Source: an uncultured bacterium
GTDB lineage: Bacteria; Bacillota; Clostridia; Peptostreptococcales; Anaerovoracaceae
NCBI GenBank assembly: GCA_905214225.1
Contig: CAJMLL010000023.1
Span: 1 to 37,775, forward strand
Direction of reading: 5' to 3'
Length of the DNA: 37,775 nucleotides
The notes under the pieces are model-generated. The model was given only the letters and a program-made list of their open reading frames with translations. It ran no database searches and was not told the DNA's origin. Positions within the stretch are counted from its first letter, which is position 1. Every line of letters begins with the position of its first letter. Positions 31,803 to 37,775 of the stretch are shown here, in pieces. The position numbers and the translations under genes were made by a program.

Positions 31803-33794
31803 ATGGAAATCATCAGAGCGCAGCACAGCGGCTTCTGCTTCGGTGTCAAGAAGGCCGTAGAAACTGCCTATCAAGAGACAGAAAAGCTGAAGGATCATCC
31901 CGGCCGGCTCTTCACCCACGGCCAGCTGATTCACAACCGCGACGTTACCGACGAACTGGAAAAAAGAGGCGCGCAGATCATCGAGGATCTCTCTGAGGTC
32001 CCAGAAGGGTCAACGGTAATCGTCCGCTCCCATGGAGAGACAAAAGAATTCTACCAAGAGGCTGAAAAGGACGGAATCCGTCTGGTGGACACCACCTGCC
32101 CCTTTGTTTCCCGGATTCACCAGCTGGTGCAGGACGCCTGGAAGGATGGGAAAAATGTCGTGATTATCGGAGATAAAAAACACCCGGAGGTCATCGGAAC
32201 CAACGGATGGTGTGAGAACCAGGGGATGATATTAGGCAGCGCGGAGGATGCTGAGGATTTCCCTTGCAGATCAGCCTTTGTCGTCTGTCAGACCACCCTG
32301 CGTGAAGAGACCTTCGATTCTGTCATCGAAGAACTGAAGCGCCAGAATGTGGAACTTGAAATACACAACACCATCTGCAGCGCCACGGCCCAGAGACAGA
32401 AAGCGGCGGCGGAACTCGCGAAAAAATGCGATGCGATGGTGGTTTTAGGGGGCAGAAATTCATCCAACTCAAGAAAACTTTACGAAATCTGCCAGAAATA
32501 CTGCCCAAACTCGTTTTTTGCCGAAAATATTAATGATTTGCCATTGAAACAATTGAGAAATTGTAATAAAATAGGTGTTGCGGCAGGTGCATCGACGCCT
32601 GAACGTACTATCAAGGAGGTTACTACTGTTATGAGTGACAATATCACTAACGAAACTGCAAATTCGATGGAAGCTTTCATGGACGAAATCGATGCATCTT
32701 TGAGACTCCCACACACCGGCGAGATCGTAACCGGTAAGGTTGATCAGGTAAATGACGACGAGGTCATCGTCAACCTGGGCTGCAAGAAAGATGGAATCCT
32801 GACAGCGCGCGAGGTTACGCTGGAAGAAGGACAGACACTGACAGACATGTTCCATGTCGGCGATGAGGTCCAGGCCAAGGTCATCAAGACTGACGACAAC
32901 GACGGCGGAATTCTGCTGTCCAAGAAGAGACTGGAAGTCAACAAGCACTGGGATGAAATCAATGAAGCACTTGAAAATAAGTCAAATATTGAGGTCAAGG
33001 TTGTCCGTGTTGTTAAGGGCGGCGTAATCGCAGCTTACAAGGAAGTATCCGGATTCATTCCACTCTCCCAGCTGTCCAACAGATATGTTGAGAGCGCAGA
33101 TGAGTTCCTGGGACAGGTTCTGACTGTAAAGGTTTCCCGTGTTGATCAGAGAAGAGGCAGAGCTGTATTCTCCCACAAGGCTGTACTGGCTGAGGAGAGA
33201 CAGAAGAAACTGGACCTGATCTGGGATACTCTGAAGGTTGGCGACATCGTAGAGGGAACCGTTATGAGATTCACCGACTACGGCGCATTCGTAGACCTGG
33301 GCGGAATCGACGGACTGCTCCACATTTCCGAAATTTCCTGGGGCAAGCTGAAGCATCCTGACGAGGTTCTGAGCATCGGCGAAAAGATCAACGTCAAGAT
33401 CCTGAACATGAACCGCGAGAAAGGAAAGATTTCCCTCGGCCTGAAGCAGACAACACCGGAGCCATGGTCTGTAATTAACGAGACTTATCATGTTGATCAG
33501 ATCGTCAAGGGCAAGGTTGTTCAGCTGAAGGAGTACGGTGCATTCGTAGAGCTGAAGCCGGGCCTGGACGGACTGGTACACATCTCTGAGGTTGCAAACA
33601 AGCACGTTAACAACATCAGTGATGAGCTGACTGTAGGTCAGGAAGTCTACACAAAGATCCTGGACATCGATACAGAGAGAAGAAGAATCAGCCTCTCCAT
33701 GAAGCAGGTTCCGGAAGACTACAAGCCGGAAGAGGAAGAAGCTGCTGATGCTGAGGAAGCACCTGCAGAAGAGTCTGCTGAGGACGCTGAGTAG
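31803..33794 (+). CDS. ispH-rpsA: IspH (HMBPP reductase) fused to ribosomal protein S1
   Basis: 663 residues in two known modules. Residues 1-276 are IspH, the 4Fe-4S enzyme that ends the MEP isoprenoid pathway: cluster cysteines Cys12, Cys99 and Cys192, the HPEV glutamate (129) and the NSSNS substrate motif. Residues 277-663 are a four-repeat S1 protein (about 306-376, 393-460, 476-548 and 562-634) with the classic GAFVDLGGIDGLLHISEIS in repeat 3 and a glutamate-rich tail. Such IspH-S1 fusions are known in clostridia. The start at ATG 31803 follows the rarA stop with no gap; AAGAAAGGAAAG lies inside the rarA end. Oddity: Met277 has its own AAGGAGG and a promoter-like sequence upstream, and the DNA at about 32510-32590 is far more AT-rich than its surroundings. 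A strong terminator follows at 33814. Confidence 0.95.
   Translation: MEIIRAQHSGFCFGVKKAVETAYQETEKLKDHPGRLFTHGQLIHNRDVTDELEKRGAQIIEDLSEVPEGSTVIVRSHGETKEFYQEAEKDGIRLVDTTCPFVSRIHQLVQDAWKDGKNVVIIGDKKHPEVIGTNGWCENQGMILGSAEDAEDFPCRSAFVVCQTTLREETFDSVIEELKRQNVELEIHNTICSATAQRQKAAAELAKKCDAMVVLGGRNSSNSRKLYEICQKYCPNSFFAENINDLPLKQLRNCNKIGVAAGASTPERTIKEVTTVMSDNITNETANSMEAFMDEIDASLRLPHTGEIVTGKVDQVNDDEVIVNLGCKKDGILTAREVTLEEGQTLTDMFHVGDEVQAKVIKTDDNDGGILLSKKRLEVNKHWDEINEALENKSNIEVKVVRVVKGGVIAAYKEVSGFIPLSQLSNRYVESADEFLGQVLTVKVSRVDQRRGRAVFSHKAVLAEERQKKLDLIWDTLKVGDIVEGTVMRFTDYGAFVDLGGIDGLLHISEISWGKLKHPDEVLSIGEKINVKILNMNREKGKISLGLKQTTPEPWSVINETYHVDQIVKGKVVQLKEYGAFVELKPGLDGLVHISEVANKHVNNISDELTVGQEVYTKILDIDTERRRISLSMKQVPEDYKPEEEEAADAEEAPAEESAEDAE
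32544..32572 (+). promoter_or_regulatory. Candidate internal promoter for the S1 part of ispH-rpsA
   Basis: TTGAAA (32544-32549), 17 bases, then TAAAAT (32567-32572), 5/6 in each box, inside an AT-rich island within the ispH coding part. The start would be near 32579, about 50 bases before the in-frame ATG 32631. Confidence 0.55.
32613..32633 (+). promoter_or_regulatory. Internal Shine-Dalgarno and in-frame start codon of S1
   Basis: AAGGAGG (32613-32619), 11 bases, then ATG (32631-32633). The ATG is codon 277 of the fusion frame and starts MSDNITNETANSMEAF, the point where the S1 module begins. A seven-base perfect anti-16S match at a domain boundary suggests a former or still active start for separate S1. 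Confidence 0.65.
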
Positions 33795-33813
33795 TTCTGA
33801 CAAAAGCTATTTC

Positions 33814-33845
33814 GGGCAAGCGCGTAACGTGCTTGCCCTTTTTTT
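33814..33845 (+). terminator. Strong rho-independent terminator after ispH-rpsA
   Basis: GGGCAAGCGCG pairs with CGTGCTTGCCC (one G-U pair) around a TAA loop, followed by seven T (33839-33845). It lies 20 bases after the stop codon. The next 150 bases up to rnr hold no gene; TTCCC-TTC-GGGAA near 33930 is a minor hairpin. Confidence 0.92.
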
Positions 33846-33998
33846 ATCTGCATACAGGTACGAATAAATACAGTTTCGCAGCGGATATAATTTCTGAAGA
33901 AATCTGTTGAAGCGCCGGCTGCCCTTCCCTTCGGGAAATACAGAGGCTTTTCATCCGAAATCATCTAGAACCGAAATCATTAACAGCTAAGGAGAATT

Positions 33999-35966
33999 AT
34001 GAGTAAACGCAAACATACACCCGCCATCCAGGGACGTCTGGATAAAACAAAATCCGGAAACGGATTCGTCGTCATGGAAGACGGAGACGATATTTTTATT
34101 GATCAGGAGAACATGAGAGGCGCGATGAACGGCGATCTGGTTCAGGTTGACCTGCTCCCGGAGATCTACTGGGACAGAAGACCGGAAGGAATCATCGACC
34201 GGGTTCTCGACCGGGGACGCGAAGAAGTCATCGGTACCTACCACCGCAGCGGAAAGAACGGATTCGTTGCACCGGTCGCGAAAAACGACAAGGAGTGCGT
34301 ATTCATCCGCGGACACGCAAACGGGAAAGCAAAAGACGGAGACAAGGTACTTGCCAGGATCACCCGCTACCCTTCCCGCCCGGACGAAAATGCCGAAGGA
34401 AAAATCATCGACATCATTGCCAGGAAAGGGGCAGCCGGAGCAGAAATCAAAGCCCTGATCCGTTCTGCAGGCCTGCATGAACAGTTCCCGTCCCCTGTTG
34501 AAGCTGAAGCCGCAAGATGCGCTTCAGAAACGCTCTCAGAAGAAGATCTGGCCAGAAGGAAGGATCTGCGGAACGAACTGATCCTGACCATCGACGGTGC
34601 AGATTCCAAGGATCTGGATGATGCCGTCTCCGTAAAGAAGCTCCCGGATGGAAACTGGCTGCTCGGCGTCCATATCGCCGATGTCGCACACTTTGTCACC
34701 GAGGGAAGCCGGCTGGACAAGGAAGCAAAAAAGCGCGGAAACAGTGTTTACCTCCTGACTCGCGTCATTCCTATGCTTCCGAAATCCCTCTCCAACGGCG
34801 TCTGCAGCCTGTTTGAAGGTGCAGACCGGCTGACCCTGTCCTGCGAGATGAAAATCAGTCCTTCCGGAGAGATCCTGAGCCATGAGATTTTTGAGAGCGT
34901 AATCCGTTCAAAAGCCCGCATGGTCTACGACGACGTCTCGGATATGCTGGAGGATGACAAGAGCCCCTTGATCAGCCAGTATTCTGATTACCACGGCTTC
35001 GACATCTACTCCGCACTGAAAGACATGGCAGAACTCGCAGCAATTCTGAACAAAAGCAGAATGAACAGCGGCAGCATCGATTTTGAGCACGAAGAAGCAG
35101 AGATCATTCTGGACAATCAGGAAAATCCTGTCGATATCCACCCCGCCGACCGCCGCGTTGCAAACCGTCTGATTGAAGAATTCATGCTCGCTGCAAACAG
35201 GACCGTAGCCGAGCATTTCTGCCGCATGCACATTCCCTTTGTCTACCGAGTCCATGAGCAGCCGGAAGCGGTCAAAATCGAGGAAATGAAGCACTTCCTG
35301 GCCTTCTTCGGGATCACCCTTCATACAAAAAAGGATACGCTGCCTCCGGAGGAACTCAGCCGTATCCTGAAACTTGCTGAGGGAAAGCCCTATGAGAACA
35401 TCGTCAGCACCGTGCTCCTGCGTTCGATGACCAAGGCCTATTACAGCCCGGACTGCACCGGCCACTACGCCCTTGCATTCAAGTATTACTGCCACTTCAC
35501 CTCCCCGATCAGAAGATATCCGGACCTGATGATCCACCGCATCATCAAGCTCATCCTGAACGGAAATAAGAATGAGCTGCGCAGAAAATTCTGGATTTCC
35601 GCCGTTGAAGACGCTTCTGTACATTCTTCAGATACCGAGCGCGCCGCCCAGGAGCTCGAACGTGATGTGGACAAGCTGAAGATGGCGCAGTACATGAAGA
35701 AGTTCATCGATGAAGAATACGACGGCATCATCAGCGGCGTTACCGAATTCGGTATCTACGTCCAGCTGGAAAACACCGTGGAAGGCCTGGTTCCGATCTC
35801 CACCATGAATGACGACTTCTACAACTTCGAGGAAAGCCGCTACCGGCTGATCGGGTCTGCAACGAATAAAATCTACGCACTGGGCGATCCGGTCCGGATC
35901 CGGGTTACGGATGCCCGCCCGGAAGAACGGCAGATCGACTTTCAGCTTGTGACAGAGGAAGAATAG
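33999..35966 (+). CDS. rnr: Ribonuclease R (RNase II family 3'-5' exoribonuclease)
   Basis: 655 residues. It degrades structured RNA from the 3' end and takes part in RNA quality control. N-terminal cold-shock/OB domains (about 1-140; KSGNGFVVMEDG, YHRSGKNGFVAPV) precede the RNB catalytic domain (about 185-510) with the acidic site DGADSKDLDDAV (199-210; Asp199, 205, 207 and 208) and the ALAFKYYCHFTSPIRRYPDL motif. A C-terminal S1 domain (about 570-650) closes it with DGIISGVTEFGIYVQL. It is shorter than many RNase R proteins (700-800) because it lacks the N-terminal helix-turn-helix and the basic C-terminal tail. AAGGAG lies four bases before ATG 33999. The gene converges with the DUF6382-like gene, leaving only five bases between the stops. 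Confidence 0.95.
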   Translation: MSKRKHTPAIQGRLDKTKSGNGFVVMEDGDDIFIDQENMRGAMNGDLVQVDLLPEIYWDRRPEGIIDRVLDRGREEVIGTYHRSGKNGFVAPVAKNDKECVFIRGHANGKAKDGDKVLARITRYPSRPDENAEGKIIDIIARKGAAGAEIKALIRSAGLHEQFPSPVEAEAARCASETLSEEDLARRKDLRNELILTIDGADSKDLDDAVSVKKLPDGNWLLGVHIADVAHFVTEGSRLDKEAKKRGNSVYLLTRVIPMLPKSLSNGVCSLFEGADRLTLSCEMKISPSGEILSHEIFESVIRSKARMVYDDVSDMLEDDKSPLISQYSDYHGFDIYSALKDMAELAAILNKSRMNSGSIDFEHEEAEIILDNQENPVDIHPADRRVANRLIEEFMLAANRTVAEHFCRMHIPFVYRVHEQPEAVKIEEMKHFLAFFGITLHTKKDTLPPEELSRILKLAEGKPYENIVSTVLLRSMTKAYYSPDCTGHYALAFKYYCHFTSPIRRYPDLMIHRIIKLILNGNKNELRRKFWISAVEDASVHSSDTERAAQELERDVDKLKMAQYMKKFIDEEYDGIISGVTEFGIYVQLENTVEGLVPISTMNDDFYNFEESRYRLIGSATNKIYALGDPVRIRVTDARPEERQIDFQLVTEEE

Positions 35967-35971
35967 AGTAG

Positions 35972-36634
35972 TTACTTCGCATATTCCGCAGTTTCTTCTG
36001 CCACATCCAGGGGATCCCGATAGAATTTCCTCGTTCGCTCCATCCGGTCATCCCCTCTGCTGTATCCACAGTCAAAAGCCTCGGACCGCACCCGGTAGAT
36101 TCTCCGCCTCAGAGCGCCGGCGTGGAGGCCTTCCCCCGCCGAAATATTCCAGGCGTGACGCAGATATCCTGCTCCGTCTCCCTGAAGGTTCTCCTCCAGC
36201 ACATCAATGACACTGCAGATTCCATCATGGAACTGATTCATGGTGCAGATGTAGCTGGCATATTCCCGGTCCGTTCCCGTCCAGGCCAGGGCCGCCTCGA
36301 GCTCCCCGCCCTGTTTCGGCCTCTTCACAAACACCAGATCTGGATGGATCAGGTAGTCCCCGATAAACAGGAACACATCCTCTGCCCTCACCATTTTCTC
36401 AAGAAGCGAGAGCACCACATCCAGCGCCTCACAGACATCCCGCGCGTGAAAGTCCCGCAGGCTCACATAACCTTCCGTCTGAAACATCCCGGAAAGCCGC
36501 ATGGAGCCGTCCTGCTCCATCACCGACAAAAATGAAACCGGCAGAAATAAGCCGGTATATCCGGTCTCCAGAATCTGCCTCTGATATTCCATAAGATCAC
36601 TCTGCCCATATTCGATTTCCAGCCGTTCTTCCAT
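35972..36634 (-). CDS. DUF6382-like protein next to Tad pilus genes
   Basis: 220 residues, no signal peptide or membrane segment. The pattern LFLPVSFLSVMEQDGSMRLSG, the VSLRDF region, a helix ending in DVVLSLLEKM and then DYLIHPDLVFVKRP resembles the DUF6382 domain. That domain is found in clostridia near Tad-type pilus genes and often in front of an FHA domain; no FHA is present here. The function is unknown; a cytoplasmic regulatory role is inferred from context. Start: ATG 36634 has AAAGGAGG six bases upstream. An ATG at 36691 overlaps the TadE-like stop (TAATG) after a GGGGG and would add 19 highly charged residues; it cannot be fully excluded. Confidence 0.6.
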   Translation of the reverse strand: MEERLEIEYGQSDLMEYQRQILETGYTGLFLPVSFLSVMEQDGSMRLSGMFQTEGYVSLRDFHARDVCEALDVVLSLLEKMVRAEDVFLFIGDYLIHPDLVFVKRPKQGGELEAALAWTGTDREYASYICTMNQFHDGICSVIDVLEENLQGDGAGYLRHAWNISAGEGLHAGALRRRIYRVRSEAFDCGYSRGDDRMERTRKFYRDPLDVAEETAEYAK

Positions 36635-36690
36635 TGCTGGCCTCCTTTCTTCTTTTCTTTCCTTTTCTGCATATTGTTTATATTTCCGCA

Positions 36691-37488
36691 TTATCCCCCG
36701 CAGGTCCGGCAGGCCGTATAGCCCAGCTTCTTCGCTTCATTCAGACTCATCTGCGAACACCACCTGGTAACTGACCTGCAGCTCCCGTAATGATAAGCCT
36801 CTCCCGCGCTCTCAAATACGTACACCGGCGTTCCCAGAGACGCAGAGGAGGCTTTACAGTTCGGGCATGGATGATACTTCTTCTTTATGGCATCTGACAA
36901 GGGCCGCATCTTACAGCAGGCCCGGACGTGCTGACAGTTTTCCTGATGATACCGGATCCCGTCCTCCGGGAAGATCCAGACCAGCCTCTCCTCATCCGTG
37001 AAGCTTCCTCTTGCGCTGCCCCTTCTCACCCGTCCAGTGAAGGCCCTTCCCGTCACCAGTGCCGGGAAACGGATATCATCGAATTGGCCAAGCGGATCAT
37101 GCACGCCGCCCTTTGCCAGCATCCGCACTTCAATCAGATCCTCCATCGTCCCGTGAGAAAACCTGTACTGATAGCCGGTAATATACAGATGGCGAAGCTC
37201 TCTGTTTTCCCGGTGTACACGGGCCTCAAGAAGAACCGGCATTCTGGAAGCAGACGGCTGAAGCCCGCACAGCAGCATCTCCCGCCTGAGCTCATCGGAA
37301 GAGGCAAACACCAGATTCTCCGCCATCGCAATTACCGGAATAATGCCGATCAGGGCGGTCACCGCCAGAATGAATACCGGAACGATGATGGCTGCTTCTG
37401 CAATATAGCCGCCTTTTTTCTCCCTCAGCTTCCGGAAAACCGTCAGCCCGGAAGTTTTTTCCGTTTTCTTGTCTCTGTGCATCCTCAT
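36691..37488 (-). CDS. TadE-like pilus protein with two Cys/His modules
   Basis: 265 residues. Basic N-terminus, then KKGGYIAEAAIIVPVFILAV: a pilin-like leader with a glycine before the mature segment, a glutamate shortly after it and one membrane helix (about 30-55). This is the TadE/TadG minor pseudopilin pattern, so the rest should lie outside the membrane. The C-terminus has two 44-residue repeats (170-213 and 222-265), each V(W/Y)(I/V)F...YH then three cysteine positions with exactly equal spacing: His181, Cys185, Cys192, Cys208, Cys211 and His233, Cys237, Cys244, Cys260, Cys263. They resemble small zinc-binding modules of the Ada/nuclease-tail kind. AAGGG lies seven bases before ATG 37488, which is three bases after the previous stop. 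It is in an operon with its neighbours on both sides. Confidence 0.75.
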   Translation of the reverse strand: MRMHRDKKTEKTSGLTVFRKLREKKGGYIAEAAIIVPVFILAVTALIGIIPVIAMAENLVFASSDELRREMLLCGLQPSASRMPVLLEARVHRENRELRHLYITGYQYRFSHGTMEDLIEVRMLAKGGVHDPLGQFDDIRFPALVTGRAFTGRVRRGSARGSFTDEERLVWIFPEDGIRYHQENCQHVRACCKMRPLSDAIKKKYHPCPNCKASSASLGTPVYVFESAGEAYHYGSCRSVTRWCSQMSLNEAKKLGYTACRTCGG

Positions 37489-37491
37489 CCC

Positions 37492-37775
37492 TTATCCCTT
37501 CATTTTCTCCGGGAAATATTCACGGCGGGACGTATATTCTTTTCCATTCAGCTTAAACACCGCTTCAATCCCGCTGTAATGATCCCGCAGAAGAAAATCC
37601 TCATACCATCCATACTGCATGTTGATCTGCATCAGATCCATCATTCTCAGAATCTGAAGTTCCTGACCCGTCAGCGCAGCAAAAAATCGAAGATAGTCTT
37701 CATAAGTCTCCCCCCTGCTATGAACTGCTCCCCGTCAAGAAGACAGTGAAAAAATATAATATTTTTGACCAGTGA
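37492..37775 (-). pseudogene. 3' end of a probable DUF5702-like Tad-locus protein, frame broken at a G6 tract
   Basis: Reading in from the right edge on the minus strand, one frame gives SLVKNIIFFHCLLDGEQF then IAGGR. After the six-G run (37710-37715) the sensible reading moves to another frame: ETYEDYLRFFAALTGQEL, then QILRMMDLMQINMQYGW, ending at TAA 37492-37494. TYEDYLR and RMMDLMQIN look like the C-terminal pattern of clostridial DUF5702 proteins of Tad loci (from memory). One extra G would join the frames. The unshifted frame stops at TGA soon after. It may be a real mutation, a phase-variable tract, programmed slippage or a sequencing error. Most of the gene lies outside the window. Confidence 0.5.

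Noticed and set aside
31803..33794. IspH-S1 fusion as an assembly or annotation artefact
   Set aside because: The frame is open through the junction with no homopolymer there, and such fusions are known from clostridia.

Overview
This window looks like chromosomal DNA from a low-to-medium GC Gram-positive anaerobe of the Clostridia, most likely Lachnospiraceae or a close relative. Supporting marks are the CodY regulator next to hslVU, an IspH enzyme fused to ribosomal protein S1, an ammonium channel fused to a P-II domain, a PanG-type pantothenate cluster, strong AGGAGG ribosome-binding sites and the start of a Tad-type pilus locus. The taxon is inferred from gene families only. Most of the window is housekeeping, with almost no sign of mobile DNA.

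Layout. At the left edge is a partial tRNA-Val(UAC) gene on the minus strand, then a GntP-family permease (383-1741, plus). Positions 1742-2376 hold no intact gene, but do hold a relic of an HxlR-type regulator and several strong hairpins. A nitrogen block follows: the Amt-PII fusion (minus) diverges from gltB-gltD (plus), so ammonium uptake, its P-II gate and NADPH-GOGAT sit side by side. Next is a pantothenate block, panG-panB-panC (plus), meeting yigZ (minus) at a shared CTAG that gives both stop codons. From 23730 back to 15051 runs a long minus-strand cluster yraN-comM-dprA-topA-hslV-hslU-codY, a gene order related to that of Bacillus but without trmFO and xerC. It has separate promoters at topA and probably at hslV, where a CodY-like box lies upstream of the -35.

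A small minus-strand operon (metallo-beta-lactamase-fold hydrolase, HAD phosphatase) ends at a bidirectional terminator. Diverging from it is a potassium block, trkA-trkH-trkH2, with two different TrkH channel subunits in tandem. It is followed on the same strand by rarA, the ispH-rpsA fusion with a strong terminator, and rnr. The right edge (minus) has a DUF6382-like protein, a TadE-like protein with duplicated Cys/His modules, and the frameshifted end of a probable DUF5702-like Tad protein.

The observations most worth testing are: (1) an in-frame start with a perfect Shine-Dalgarno, preceded by a near-consensus promoter, inside ispH-rpsA, which would let free S1 be made from the fusion gene; (2) the Amt-PII fusion, whose T-loop has lost the uridylylated tyrosine; (3) the tandem unequal TrkH pair; (4) two 44-residue Cys/His modules of identical spacing in a TadE-like protein; (5) a G6 tract where a pilus-locus gene changes frame. 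I found no CRISPR array, prophage, insertion sequence or clear defence system.
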